Shown: piece after piece, positions 54,912-64,000 of the stretch
How the letters are laid out: every line of letters starts with the position of its first letter
How positions within the stretch are numbered: position 1 is the stretch's first letter
DNA from: an uncultured Lachnospiraceae bacterium
Lineage (GTDB): Bacteria > Bacillota > Clostridia > Lachnospirales > Lachnospiraceae
Direction: 5' to 3'
NCBI GenBank assembly: GCA_948794795.1
Contig: CAQGLR010000008.1
Location: 1-64,000 of the forward strand
Length of the DNA stretch: 64,000 nt
Notes under the pieces: generated by a model
What the model was told of the DNA's origin: nothing
The model's database searches: none
The model's input: only the letters and a program-made list of their open reading frames with translations
Made by a program: the position numbers and the translations under genes

Positions 54912-55730
54912 TTATAATTTATACTTTAAGTTAATTCCTATATGGACATACTCTTTTAAATCTGTATAAACCCATCTTCCGGCTTCAACTATTGTACCAT
55001 CTTCAAATTCTATAAACCCTGCACTATAAACATTATTTATATCCGTCTGTTTAAATACTATAGTATTTCCTGATATATTATAATTAAAATAATTAAACAA
55101 ACATTCTAAAAATGTGTAATATGGTTCTGTATACTCTGGACTCTCTTTTACATAATCATAACTTTGGGATTTCGCACTATTGGCAGCTTCATTACCAGCT
55201 TCAATATACAATTCATACGGAATTGTAAAATCATATATTTTATGGTATTCTTCATCAATATAAACTTCTATTTCACCTTTTTTTAACTTGTATACTGTTT
55301 TTATAAATGTTATTCCCTTTATATTGTTGTTACCAGCAGACGGATATAACATATATTTTTCACATGAAGCTATTTTCCCTGTACGCAGCCGTATTTTTCT
55401 TTTTAATACACCACACTTATATAAAACATTAAATTCTTTTCTTATAATTTTATTTATATTTTTATAACTAATACTATTGTCATTTATTTTTACAGAATTA
55501 TAACTGTTGCCAGCAGATGTTATTTTGCCTATTGCTTTTATTTTTTCTACAAAAGAGGTATATGATACTTCATATGCATCATAACTTGCATTTATATATT
55601 CCATCTTATCCAGAAGTTTCTTGTCTGTATAATCTGTATAATAACCTGGCAGAACCATTGCAAGTGTAAACAGCAGGCACACAAGTATAATGCCTGCTGC
55701 GGTACTTATAACCTGTCTTTTTTTATTCAT
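54912..55730 (-). CDS. Membrane-anchored protein of unknown function, partner of a two-component system
   Basis: 272 residues: one N-terminal membrane helix (about 9-30) and an extracytoplasmic remainder without a recognised domain. It is tyrosine-, asparagine- and lysine-rich. Its start overlaps the kinase gene by eight bases, so it is co-translated with the sensor. Such small lipoprotein- or anchor-type proteins next to sensors often modulate ligand detection. That is inference. Confidence 0.7.
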   Translation of the reverse strand: MNKKRQVISTAAGIILVCLLFTLAMVLPGYYTDYTDKKLLDKMEYINASYDAYEVSYTSFVEKIKAIGKITSAGNSYNSVKINDNSISYKNINKIIRKEFNVLYKCGVLKRKIRLRTGKIASCEKYMLYPSAGNNNIKGITFIKTVYKLKKGEIEVYIDEEYHKIYDFTIPYELYIEAGNEAANSAKSQSYDYVKESPEYTEPYYTFLECLFNYFNYNISGNTIVFKQTDINNVYSAGFIEFEDGTIVEAGRWVYTDLKEYVHIGINLKYKL

Positions 55731-57129
55731 TTCTATCCTTCCTGAACTTTAATATAACCTGTGTACCACAGCCTTCCTTGCTTTTTATTTCAAATCCAGC
55801 ATTGTGCAGATGTGCAATTTTAACACATAAAGCAAGCCCGATGCCTGCACCGCCTTCTTTTCTTGCACGTGATTTATCCACCATATAAAAAGCATCTGTA
55901 ATCTTTTTAATCTCACTCTCTGGTATACCGCAGCCATTGTCTTTTACCCAGAAACAATATCCATTACTTTCATTCCTTCCTTCCAGAATAATGCTTCCAT
56001 CCGCCCCACATGCCTTACGTGCATTATCAACCAGGTTTAAAAAAAGCGATTCCAGTAAATCCATATCACCATATATAACTCCTTGTCCTACTTTTGTAAC
56101 AAGGGAAATTCCTTTAGGTTTTAAAAGATATTCTGTATTCTTTTTTATCTTTTCTTCCAGTTCTTTTGTATCTACAGCTGCCATTTCTATCTTCTGCCTG
56201 CCAGCAAAAGAAAGTTCCATCATTTTATAAGCGAGCCTTTCAAGACGCTTGCCCTCCTTAAAAATATAACTAGCAGATGTGATAATATCTTCTTTGGACA
56301 AATCCATTGAACGCAGCATATCAGAATAACCAATAATAGATGTAAGCGGGGTCTTAAGTTCATGTGAAAATGCTTCTGTAAATTCCTCCTGCCTTCTCGC
56401 ATCTTCCTCCAGCTTGTGTATATTATCTTCAAGCTGCCCTGCCATACTGTTAAAGTCATTGACAAGTGCTGTTACCTCATCATTGCCAGACGGCTTTACA
56501 CGTCTCTGGTAATTGCCACCTGCCAGGTCTCTTGTTGCCACAGAAAGTTTTCTTACAGGCCTTGTAAAACTTATTGAAAATAAAAAAGATAAAACTGCCG
56601 AAAATATAAATAATACTACAAGTGCAAACCTGTAATTTTTATATAATATTTCCCTGTCCTCAAATATAAAATCTATTTCTTTATTTATGCCAATATAATA
56701 ATTTCCTGCTTTGCTTTTAACTTCAAAAAAACATTCTATAAAATAACTTCCATTATGTTCTGATATACTATATATACCATAATTGTCCTTCTGTCCTGCA
56801 TTAACCAATGTACTTTCATAACCACTGCTATTATATATAATTTCCCTGGATTCGTTATAAACAACTACGCTATTATTATTTTCAAGGTTTTTTTCAAGTG
56901 ATTTTGTTATTTCAGCAACTGCCATATCAGAAGCTTTGTACCCGTCAGGAAGCCCATCAAGTGAAGCCGTAACAGCATACAATAAAATATGCATTTCTTC
57001 CACACTTCTGTCAGTTTCCCTTTCTAGCGAAGACTTAAATGGTATATTTATAATTATATTTCCAAATACCATAAATGCTGCTGTTACAAAACATAACATT
57101 GTTATAAATAATTTCCAGAATAACCTCAT
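55723..57129 (-). CDS. Sensor histidine kinase
   Basis: 468 residues. Helices near 5-27 and 168-187 frame an extracytoplasmic sensor of about 140 residues. HAMP (188-240), HisKA with FSHELKTPLTS (H256) and HATPase motifs (NLVDNARKA, DNGCGIP, GAGIGLAL) follow. The start overlaps the response regulator stop by four bases. The signal is unknown; the VanY gene and the anchored protein next to it hint at an envelope cue. Confidence 0.92.
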   Translation of the reverse strand: MRLFWKLFITMLCFVTAAFMVFGNIIINIPFKSSLERETDRSVEEMHILLYAVTASLDGLPDGYKASDMAVAEITKSLEKNLENNNSVVVYNESREIIYNSSGYESTLVNAGQKDNYGIYSISEHNGSYFIECFFEVKSKAGNYYIGINKEIDFIFEDREILYKNYRFALVVLFIFSAVLSFLFSISFTRPVRKLSVATRDLAGGNYQRRVKPSGNDEVTALVNDFNSMAGQLEDNIHKLEEDARRQEEFTEAFSHELKTPLTSIIGYSDMLRSMDLSKEDIITSASYIFKEGKRLERLAYKMMELSFAGRQKIEMAAVDTKELEEKIKKNTEYLLKPKGISLVTKVGQGVIYGDMDLLESLFLNLVDNARKACGADGSIILEGRNESNGYCFWVKDNGCGIPESEIKKITDAFYMVDKSRARKEGGAGIGLALCVKIAHLHNAGFEIKSKEGCGTQVILKFRKDRNE

Positions 57130-57791
57130 ATATCTTCCCCTGGCACAAACCTGTATCCAACTTTATATACAGCTTCAATATTCCCCTCAAGCCCTGCTTT
57201 CTTGCGCAAACGCTGCACATGCAGGTCAACTGTCCTGCTGTCACCCATATACGGGCTGTCCCACACACGTTCATATATAGTTTCCCTGTAAAGTGCTGTG
57301 CCAGGGTTTCTTGCAAAAAGCAGCAGAAGGTCAAATTCTTTATACGTAAGTTTAAGGATTGTACCATCCTTCTTTACTATCCTTGCTGTAGTATCTATGT
57401 TAAGCCCTGCTATATTTATATACCTTCCCGTTTTATTAAAACGCCTTAACACATTCTCAACCCTGGCAAGAAGCTCAAGCACTTCAAATGGTTTGGTAAT
57501 ATAATCATCTGCACCTGATTTTAAACCTTTTACTTTATCTTCAGTAGTACCCTTAGCTGTAACAAAAATAACAGGTACTTCAAGTGACTTCGCATAAGAA
57601 AGCAGTTCATACCCATTAATTCCAGGAAGCATTATATCAAGCAGGCATAAATCATAATTATTTTCAGAAAGCTTGTCTGCACCTTCATCACCACTACAGG
57701 CTAAATCACACTGGTATCCTGCTTTAGTTAAGTTCATACGGATTAATGCAGCAATAGCCTCTTCATCTTCTACAATTAAAATTTTATTCAT
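57126..57791 (-). CDS. OmpR/PhoB-family response regulator
   Basis: 221 residues. The receiver holds D52 in LLDIMLPG and a TKPF lysine near 103. The winged-helix output domain ends with VDLHVQRLRKKAGL and YKVGYRF. It is the first gene of a three-gene unit with the kinase and the anchored protein. Confidence 0.93.
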   Translation of the reverse strand: MNKILIVEDEEAIAALIRMNLTKAGYQCDLACSGDEGADKLSENNYDLCLLDIMLPGINGYELLSYAKSLEVPVIFVTAKGTTEDKVKGLKSGADDYITKPFEVLELLARVENVLRRFNKTGRYINIAGLNIDTTARIVKKDGTILKLTYKEFDLLLLFARNPGTALYRETIYERVWDSPYMGDSRTVDLHVQRLRKKAGLEGNIEAVYKVGYRFVPGEDI

Positions 57792-57910
57792 AATTTACCG
57801 CCATTTTCACCATACAAAACAGGAAGAGCATCCTTTCAGATAACTCCTCCTGGTTGTAATTTTTATATAATTTATAACTATTTTGCATCATTTTTGTATC
57901 TATATTATTA

Positions 57911-59653
57911 TTATGCGAACTGGCTATTATAAAGATTAGCATAAAATCCGCCTTTTTTAAGCAGGTTCTCATGGTTGCCTTGTTCAATTATATTGCCATC
58001 TTTCATAACAAGTATTATATCTGCATTTTGTATTGTAGATAAACGGTGTGCAACTATAAAACTGGTCCTGCCTTCCATAAGCTTTGCAAATGCATTCTGT
58101 ATCTTTAATTCTGTACGGGTATCTATTGAAGATGTTGCCTCGTCAAGAATAAGCATAGGCGGGCTGCATAACATTACCCTTGCTATACATAAAAGCTGCT
58201 TCTGTCCCTGTGAAAGATTGCTTCCATCTTCCTTTACAATAGTATCATAACCATCTGGAAGCCTTTTTATAAAACTATGTGCATGTGATGCTTTAGCTGC
58301 TTCTATTGCTTCTTCCTTTGATGCATCTGGCTTTCCTATTACAATATTGTCAAATATTGTACCATCCTTAATCCATGTTTCTTGTAGTACCATTCCTATA
58401 TTGCCTCTAAGGCTTTGGCGTGTCATCTGCCTTATATCTGTACCATCAACCTTAATACTTCCGCTGCCCACATCATAAAATCTCATAATAAGGTTTATAA
58501 CTGTAGTCTTCCCACAGCCTGTAGGCCCAACTATAGCTACACGCTGTCCTGGTTTTACATGCAGGTTAAACCCTGTTATAAGCTTTTTATCTGGTACATA
58601 TGAGAAATGTACATTATCAAATACTACTTCACCTTTAACTGTATCTGGTGCTTTGGCATCCTTGGCGTCTGGCACCTGTGGCTTTTCTTCTATAAGTTCA
58701 AATACACGTGCTGCACATGCAAGCGCATTCTGCAGTTCTGTTATAACACCTGATATTTCATTAAATGGCTTTGTATACTGGTTGGCATACCCAAGGAAGC
58801 ATGAAAGCCCTCCTACTGTAAGATATCCATTTAATACAAACAATGCACCTGTAATTCCAACACCTGCATATACAAGATTATTTACAAATCTTGTCGCAGG
58901 GTTTGTAATAGATGAATAAAATGTTGCATCAAGTGAATATTTCTTAAGCCTTCCATTTATTTCACTAAATTTCTCCAATGCTGCATCTTCATGGCTATAC
59001 GCCTGCACTACCTTCTGGCTGCCTACCATCTCATCAATAAGTGAAGTCTGTTCCCCTCTGGCAGCTGACTGCAGCTGGAACATTTTATATGTCCTTCTTG
59101 AAATAAATCCTGCTACAAAAAATGAAAGCGGGGTTACAATTACAACTACTAAAGTTATCCATACATTAATACTTAACATAAACAAAAGAGTACCTATAAT
59201 TGACAAAACTCCTGTAAATGCCTGCGTAAAACCCATAAGAAGGCCATCTGCAAACTGGTCAGCATCCGCAATAATACGGCTTACTATATCACCTGGCGCA
59301 TGTGCATCAAGATATTTAAGTGGAAGTATTTCCATCTTGCTAAATGCATCTTCCCTTATATCCTTTACTACCCTGTATGTTATCTTGTTGTTACATATAT
59401 TCATAATCCATTGTGAAATACCTGTTGCACATATTATAACAGCCATCCTGCCTATAAGCCCTGCAAGCTTTTCAAAATCCACCTGTCCTTTTCCTATCAT
59501 ATAATCTACTGCATCACCTGTAAGGATAGGCAGGTATAAAGTAAGTACAACTGTCACTGCTGCAAAAAAAAGCGATAATATAACTGATATCCTGTACTTT
59601 TTTATATATTTTAAAACTTTCTTTATAGTATCATTATTTTTTCCCTTTTTCAT
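57911..59653 (-). CDS. ABC exporter half-transporter, consensus-site subunit
   Basis: ATG at 59651-59653 with GGAGG five bases before; 580 residues. Six membrane helices precede an ATPase domain with Walker A GPTGCGKT (376-383), signature LSQGQKQ and Walker B MLILDEATSSID with the catalytic glutamate. It pairs with the gene 14 bases upstream to form a heterodimeric exporter of the TM287/288 or BmrCD kind. Such pumps export drugs or peptides; the substrate is not known. LSQGQ in place of LSGGQ is usual for this subunit. Confidence 0.9.
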   Translation of the reverse strand: MKKGKNNDTIKKVLKYIKKYRISVILSLFFAAVTVVLTLYLPILTGDAVDYMIGKGQVDFEKLAGLIGRMAVIICATGISQWIMNICNNKITYRVVKDIREDAFSKMEILPLKYLDAHAPGDIVSRIIADADQFADGLLMGFTQAFTGVLSIIGTLLFMLSINVWITLVVVIVTPLSFFVAGFISRRTYKMFQLQSAARGEQTSLIDEMVGSQKVVQAYSHEDAALEKFSEINGRLKKYSLDATFYSSITNPATRFVNNLVYAGVGITGALFVLNGYLTVGGLSCFLGYANQYTKPFNEISGVITELQNALACAARVFELIEEKPQVPDAKDAKAPDTVKGEVVFDNVHFSYVPDKKLITGFNLHVKPGQRVAIVGPTGCGKTTVINLIMRFYDVGSGSIKVDGTDIRQMTRQSLRGNIGMVLQETWIKDGTIFDNIVIGKPDASKEEAIEAAKASHAHSFIKRLPDGYDTIVKEDGSNLSQGQKQLLCIARVMLCSPPMLILDEATSSIDTRTELKIQNAFAKLMEGRTSFIVAHRLSTIQNADIILVMKDGNIIEQGNHENLLKKGGFYANLYNSQFA

Positions 59654-59667
59654 CACTGCCTCCATTA

Positions 59668-61386
59668 TTATGCCTGCGAATTATATATTTCCCTGTATAC
59701 TTCACAGTTCCTTACAAGCTCATCATGGGTTCCCTGTCCTGCAAGTTCACCATCATCAAGTACAAGTATATTATCTGCATGCTGTATTGATGATGTCCTT
59801 TGTGATACTATAAATATTGTAGGGCTGTAAGAAAGCTCCTGCAAAGATTTCCTAAGTTTTGCTTCTGTTGCGAAGTCCAATGCCGATGAACTGTCATCAA
59901 ATACAAGTATAGCTGGTTTACGTACAAGTGCACGGGCTATTGTAAGCCTTTGTTTCTGTCCTCCCGAAAGGTTGCGTCCTCCTTGTTCTATAACGTAGTC
60001 AAGCCCCTTATCCTTGCCTGTAACAATCTCCCATGCCTGGGCAGCTTTTAATGCTTCTATTATCTCTTCATCTGTTGCATCTGGGTTCCCCCACAATATA
60101 TTATCCCTTATAGTTCCACGGAATAGTACAGCTTTCTGCAAAACTATACCAGTTTTCTGTCTTAATGTATCTATTTCATATGTCCTTACATCCCTGCCAC
60201 CAACTTTTACACATCCCTGTGAAACATCATAAAACCTTGGTATAAGGTTTACCAGGGTAGACTTTCCTGAACCTGTACCACCAATTACACCTGTTACACT
60301 TCCTGCTTTGGCAGTAAAATTTATATTTGAAATAGAATCCGCCCCAGCCCCTTTATACATCATGCTGGCATTTTCAAACTCTACGTCTATGCCTCCTTTA
60401 TCTTTACTGCTGCCTGTTTCCTTATACTCCCCGTCCTCCATTGAAGAGCTTGTAGCAAGTATGCTTTGTACCCTGCCGCCACATGCTACCGCCTTTGTAG
60501 CCAGCACTATTGTGTTTGCAAGCTTTACAAGTTCAACAAGTATCTGCGACATATAGTTTACAAGTGCCACCACTTCACCTTGTGTAAGGCTTCCTGCATC
60601 TACCTGCAGCCCGCCAGCCCAAAGAAGCGCTATAAGTGCTATATTAACCATTATATAAGTAACCGGGTTGGTAAGTGCAGCAATCCTTCCTACAAAAAGC
60701 TGCATAGTTGTAAGGCTTTCATTACCATTATTAAAACTGCCAAGTTCTGCCTGTTCTTTATTAAATGCACGTATTACACGTACACCTGTAAGGTTCTGCC
60801 TTGTAATTCCAAGTACATTATCAAGGTTTGCCTGGACCTTTTTATATAGCGGCATACTTATAAGCATTATCCCAAATATAACTATAGCAAGCAGTGGTAT
60901 TACAACAACAAATACAAGCGCTGCTTTTACATCTATTGTAAATGCCATTATTGCTGCACCAAAGACAATAAACGGTGAACGCAAAAAAAGCCTTAATGCC
61001 ATATTTACACCAGACTGCAGCTGGTTTATATCACTTGTCATACGTGTTATCATTGTAGATGTACCTATCCCGTCCATCTCTGTAAATGAAAGTGACTCTA
61101 TATGTTTAAATAAGGCATGCCGCAGATTGGCAGCAAACCCTGTGGCGGCTTTTGCAGCAAAAAACTGTGCAGTTATTGAACATGTAAGCCCAATAATTGC
61201 AAGCAGCACTAAAATACCACCATACTTAAAGATATATCCCCTGTCATTTAATGCAATACCTTTATCAATAATTGATGCCATCACAAGAGGCACAGCCAGG
61301 TCAAAACATGCCTCTAACAGCTTAAAGAATGGTCCAAGTATACATTCTTTGGTATATTCTTTTATATAGACAAGTAATTCTTTCAT
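59668..61386 (-). CDS. ABC exporter half-transporter, degenerate-site subunit
   Basis: 572 residues with six membrane helices, Walker A GGTGSGKST, signature LSGGQKQ and Walker B ILVFDDSSSALD. An aspartate stands where the catalytic glutamate is expected. That is the pattern of the degenerate nucleotide site in heterodimeric exporters, so the gene pair encodes one transporter. ATG at 61384-61386 with GAGG ten bases before. No regulator is adjacent on the same strand. Confidence 0.9.
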   Translation of the reverse strand: MKELLVYIKEYTKECILGPFFKLLEACFDLAVPLVMASIIDKGIALNDRGYIFKYGGILVLLAIIGLTCSITAQFFAAKAATGFAANLRHALFKHIESLSFTEMDGIGTSTMITRMTSDINQLQSGVNMALRLFLRSPFIVFGAAIMAFTIDVKAALVFVVVIPLLAIVIFGIMLISMPLYKKVQANLDNVLGITRQNLTGVRVIRAFNKEQAELGSFNNGNESLTTMQLFVGRIAALTNPVTYIMVNIALIALLWAGGLQVDAGSLTQGEVVALVNYMSQILVELVKLANTIVLATKAVACGGRVQSILATSSSMEDGEYKETGSSKDKGGIDVEFENASMMYKGAGADSISNINFTAKAGSVTGVIGGTGSGKSTLVNLIPRFYDVSQGCVKVGGRDVRTYEIDTLRQKTGIVLQKAVLFRGTIRDNILWGNPDATDEEIIEALKAAQAWEIVTGKDKGLDYVIEQGGRNLSGGQKQRLTIARALVRKPAILVFDDSSSALDFATEAKLRKSLQELSYSPTIFIVSQRTSSIQHADNILVLDDGELAGQGTHDELVRNCEVYREIYNSQA

Positions 61387-61533
61387 CTGCTTATAACCTC
61401 ACTTCTATACTTCCTTAATATTTTATACTTTATATCTAATATTCTTAACCTGCTATTGTTAATTATTTGTTATTGCAAGTTTTATTATTATCGCTTTTGT
61501 TTCCTTATTTTACCATAAAAAAGCTGGAAAGGT

Positions 61534-62073
61534 TTATTTTGTGCCTCCCTTTATTTTTAAATTATATTTTTCACATTCCAACTCCATCCGCTTAAAATCC
61601 AAGCATTGTTTTCTAGCGGCAAAATTCTCTCCAGTAATATATTTTTGATAAAGAACATTTGCAGTATTAACCAAATCGTTTATATGTACGTTACACCATT
61701 CTAATTCTTTAATAAGAAGTTCCTTTTTTCTTCTTGTGTCCATATTATCATGTTTGCGGATTTTTGTATCAATCCGTTGTATCTGTGCATTCTCAACAGG
61801 TATCATAATGTTAAAATTTAAAACACCTATCAAAAGTCCATTATGTATAATTTTCTTAAAATCTATCTTATCACGCATCTTTTCATGCTTTTTCTTAGGT
61901 TTTGACATTGGTACACAATACTTGTGTTCATTGCATATAATAATTATACCAAGAAAAGGACGTTCATCTTTCCCTATCTGTGGCGATACAGAAAAAATTC
62001 TATCGTCAATATTATGTAGATTTCTGATGTATTTCATGTCTATCCGGTAAACTTCTAATGGTAACTGTGTCAT
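61534..62073 (-). CDS. Type III toxin, ToxN/AbiQ/CptN family endoribonuclease
   Basis: 179 residues, AGGAG six bases before the ATG. The N-terminal half fits ToxN: YIRNLHNIDDRI, then RPFLGIIIICNEHKYCVPMSKPKKKHEKM, then NGLLIGVLNFNIMIPV. In known members this is a ribonuclease that cuts cellular RNA and is held inactive by a repeated antitoxin RNA encoded just upstream. A matching structured leader is present here at 62094-62187. CptIN systems of gut Clostridia are a likely subfamily, from memory. Such systems abort phage infection or stabilise DNA. The family call is good; activity is untested. Confidence 0.8.
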   Translation of the reverse strand: MTQLPLEVYRIDMKYIRNLHNIDDRIFSVSPQIGKDERPFLGIIIICNEHKYCVPMSKPKKKHEKMRDKIDFKKIIHNGLLIGVLNFNIMIPVENAQIQRIDTKIRKHDNMDTRRKKELLIKELEWCNVHINDLVNTANVLYQKYITGENFAARKQCLDFKRMELECEKYNLKIKGGTK

Positions 62074-62093
62074 AAAATTCTCCTGTAAAATAT

Positions 62094-62187
62094 TTCAAGG
62101 ACTATGTTGCCATAGTCCTTGAATGTAGTGTCACCGTAGCGACGCTAACGCTTTTTGAACGTCCACTTGTTGGCAGGACTCTCCTTT
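62094..62187 (-). ncRNA. Putative RNA antitoxin leader of the ToxN-type toxin
   Basis: Between a promoter and the toxin lies a ~94-base transcript. It ends in a strong hairpin, TTCAAGGACTAT with ATAGTCCTTGAA, followed by ATATTTT, which would act as the leaky terminator typical of type III operons. The 5' part contains GTGGACGTTCAAAAAGCG and GGTGACACTACATTCAAGG, which may be two degenerate repeat units of about 35 bases, and GCGTTAGCGTCGC, able to fold. Clear tandem repeats, usual for ToxI and AntiQ, are not seen. Bounds are estimated. Confidence 0.55.
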
Positions 62188-62193
62188 AATAGT

Positions 62194-62221
62194 ATTCTAC
62201 CAAATAAGTGAATTTTGTCAA
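62194..62221 (-). promoter_or_regulatory. SigA promoter of the type III toxin-antitoxin operon
   Basis: On the minus strand TTGACA (62216-62221) and TAGAAT (62194-62199) with a 16-base spacer. It is placed to transcribe the antitoxin RNA and then the toxin. Confidence 0.8.
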
Positions 62222-62266
62222 TGATTTTTCAGAAATATTTATATACTATAGTAAAACATTGGGAAT

Positions 62267-62776
62267 TTATCCTTGTCTTTTCAGTAAACGATGTTTGAAT
62301 GCCCTGATTTTTGCACCATAGCGGCTTGAATATAATAAACCTGCCAGGAGCATTCCAATTGCTAATCCTTGTGCAATATCTAATCCTATAATTACTGTTG
62401 GATTATTATAAAGGCTTGTATCCTTAATAATATTATAGGCGGCTACTAAAAGCAACGCAATGCCATTACATATACGTACACGCTTATTATACCGTTCCGC
62501 CTCTGCATTTGTATAATCTGCCACCTGCAATACAGTTTCTTCCATTTCCTTATCCATGTTCCCACTTTTCCTTTCTCCATTTAAAATTTCCCGCAGGTCA
62601 ACTTCATAATAATCGGATATTTCAATTAAAATATCCAAATCTGGCATATTGTTGCCATTCTCCCAACGGGATATTGTTCTGTTTGATACATTAAATTTTT
62701 CTGCAAGCTGTTCCTGGGTAAGTCCTTTTTGCTTACGGAGCTCTTTTAAGAATTTTCCGGTTTTTTCTTGATTCAT
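62267..62776 (-). CDS. XRE-family regulator with C-terminal membrane helices
   Basis: 169 residues. A helix-turn-helix of the Cro/CI type (about 9-63; LTQEQLAEKFNVSNRTISRWENG) is followed by a linker and two membrane helices (about 103-120 and 126-146), then a basic tail. Membrane-anchored XRE regulators are common in Clostridia. The anchor could sense envelope or small-molecule cues. Neighbours on the same strand (toxin, radical SAM protein) have separate signals, so the target is unknown. Confidence 0.85.
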   Translation of the reverse strand: MNQEKTGKFLKELRKQKGLTQEQLAEKFNVSNRTISRWENGNNMPDLDILIEISDYYEVDLREILNGERKSGNMDKEMEETVLQVADYTNAEAERYNKRVRICNGIALLLVAAYNIIKDTSLYNNPTVIIGLDIAQGLAIGMLLAGLLYSSRYGAKIRAFKHRLLKRQG

Positions 62777-62920
62777 TACTTTTCCTCCTTACAGAACAAT
62801 CTTATCAAAAATGCCTTGCCAAAAACACGACACAAAGTGGGAAATGCCATATTTTACTACTAGACAAGGTGTGTCTGCTACTAATCTTGTATACCTCTGA
62901 ACACAGGATTTCTTATAGTA

Positions 62921-63805
62921 TCAGGTTAAATCAAAATCCCAAAGGCTTAATTGTTTTAAAAAATCTTTTTCTTCAAAAGTATGAAGATATTGGAATATCT
63001 GGTTATTATCATGGACAATTCCATTCTTGCTGCATTTATCATAAAATAATTTCATCAACTGATGATTATCTGGACTTCCAATTATATACTGGTTTCCATA
63101 TTCTTGTATGTATTTTTCCTTTAATCCTGGAAACAGATTATCTAACTTTTTATAAAAATACTCCCTGTTTCCTTCCCGGAGAGTCATCCCCATGCCAAAA
63201 CAAATAATGCCATAGACTTTTGCTTCAATACACATATCTAAAATACCAGAAATATTATCTTTTGTATCATTGATAAACGGCAAAACAGGTGACAGCCATA
63301 CAACAGCAGGTATTCCGGCATCCCGCAGTTGTTTAAGCACTTCAAAACGTTCCCTAGTTGTACTTACACATGGTTCAATTTTTCTGCATAAATCTTCATT
63401 ATAAGTAGTTAAAGTTATCTGTACAACACATTTTGTCTTTTTATTTATTTTTTGCAAAAGGTCTAAATCACGCAAAACCAGGTCTGATTTTGTAATAACT
63501 GTAAATCCAAAACCATACTTATATACCAGTTCCAAAGCTTTCCTTACATTTCTGGTTTCTATTTCCAAAGGAATATAAGGGTCAGTCATTGAGCCTGTAC
63601 CAATCATACATTTTTTACGTTTATGTTTAAGGGCATACTCTAAAAGTTCCACAGCATTCTCTTTAACTTCAATATCCTCAAAATCATGCTCCATATGGTA
63701 ACATTTGCTCCTTGAGTCACAATAAATACACCCATGGGAACAGCCACGGTATAAATTTATTCCATTTTTTGAAGATAATATTCCTTTTGCTTTAACAAAA
63801 TGCAT
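62921..63805 (-). CDS. SPL-family radical SAM protein
   Basis: 294 residues. The [4Fe-4S] cysteines are C22, C26 and C29 in CSHGCIYCD. Further motifs: GTGSMTDPYIPLE and FTVITKSDLVLRDLD, typical of COG1533 proteins related to spore photoproduct lyase. True SplB repairs the thymine spore photoproduct. This group is shorter than SplB in its N-terminal part and is mostly uncharacterised. GAGG lies nine bases before the ATG at 63803-63805. Confidence 0.88.
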   Translation of the reverse strand: MHFVKAKGILSSKNGINLYRGCSHGCIYCDSRSKCYHMEHDFEDIEVKENAVELLEYALKHKRKKCMIGTGSMTDPYIPLEIETRNVRKALELVYKYGFGFTVITKSDLVLRDLDLLQKINKKTKCVVQITLTTYNEDLCRKIEPCVSTTRERFEVLKQLRDAGIPAVVWLSPVLPFINDTKDNISGILDMCIEAKVYGIICFGMGMTLREGNREYFYKKLDNLFPGLKEKYIQEYGNQYIIGSPDNHQLMKLFYDKCSKNGIVHDNNQIFQYLHTFEEKDFLKQLSLWDFDLT

Positions 63806-63823
63806 TTATCCAATCCTCACTTA

Positions 63824-64000
63824 TTACTTATTAGCACAATTTCTCTTATGTGCTTTTAATTTCTTCATGGCCCAGTTATAGTGGCTTGATGTATTACTAA
63901 CAAAGTATGAACCTAAAGTGCTTCCACCAACCCATTCATAAACATCTTTAGAAAATAGTTCCTCATTTGAAAAAGTACCAGCTAATTTTAAAATTTCATT
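63824..64000 (-). CDS. C-terminal part of an unknown gene, cut by the window edge
   Basis: The last 58 codons run on the minus strand to TAA at 63824-63826, with nothing broken inside. The readable part contains ELFSKDVYEWVGGST, SNTSSHYNWAMKKLKAH and the terminal cysteine in RNCANK. I do not recognise the family. The gene ends 18 bases before the radical SAM gene begins, so the two may be co-transcribed. Confidence 0.6.
   Translation of the reverse strand, partial: NEILKLAGTFSNEELFSKDVYEWVGGSTLGSYFVSNTSSHYNWAMKKLKAHKRNCANK

Overview
The window looks like a chromosomal segment of a low-GC, spore-forming anaerobic Firmicute of the Lachnospiraceae or a close relative. The evidence is an AT-rich composition, the conserved block spoIIE-divIC-yabQ-yabP-rqcP-hup next to tilS-hpt-ftsH, a pyruvate:ferredoxin-oxidoreductase-type operon, an MEP-pathway ispF, Veg, VanZ-, VanY- and BlaR1-type envelope genes, and a papain-like surface protease. 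The genus is inferred, not proven.

Layout. Bases 1-1570 are an accessory edge: the tail of a sugar-ABC permease with an in-frame stop, palindromic repeats, and a 33-residue holin-like (type I) toxin gene. Bases 1571-8335 hold a compact, very AT-rich four-gene operon: a GrpE-like coiled-coil protein, a large Hsp70-type ATPase, an unknown 170-residue protein and a dynamin-like GTPase. This is the best candidate for an undescribed system. Bases 8459-23977 form a long minus-strand cluster. It contains an OmpR-type response regulator, a histidine kinase, an ABC-2 permease fused to a large extracytoplasmic region, its ATPase, a coiled-coil membrane protein, then MoxR, DUF58, a BatA-like VWA protein and a two-VWA membrane protein. 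About 1 kb of repeats (two palindromic elements and a 15-bp tandem array) interrupts it.

Bases 24267-34335 are mixed housekeeping genes: S1-domain protein, ispF, tRNA-Met and tRNA-Val, VanZ-like protein, AI-2E-family transporter, DUF368 protein, cysteine protease, EamA transporter, DEDD exonuclease and veg. Bases 34481-38943 are a signalling operon: SEC-C protein, PAS histidine kinase, HD-GYP response regulator and a CheA-like kinase without a CheW domain. Bases 39192-47394 are the core ftsH-hpt-tilS-spoIIE-divIC-yabQ-yabP-rqcP-hup block. spoIIE has a promoter with a 21-bp spacer like Spo0A-activated promoters.

Bases 47656-50538 encode the gamma, delta and alpha subunits of a 2-oxoacid:ferredoxin oxidoreductase, with no beta subunit. 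Between gamma and delta lies a nest of palindromic repeats that itself carries a 119-bp MITE with 16-bp terminal inverted repeats and a 7-bp target duplication. Bases 50898-52825 hold a BlaI/BlaR1-type pair with twin operators, in which the receptor's sensor is an NlpC/P60-like domain lacking its catalytic cysteine. The rest (53085-64000) holds a GNAT enzyme, a VanY peptidase, a two-component system with a membrane-anchored partner, a heterodimeric ABC exporter, a ToxN/AbiQ-type type III toxin with its RNA leader, an XRE regulator with a membrane tail, an SPL-type radical SAM protein and a truncated unknown gene.

All functional calls come from reading motifs and gene order. No database search was run.
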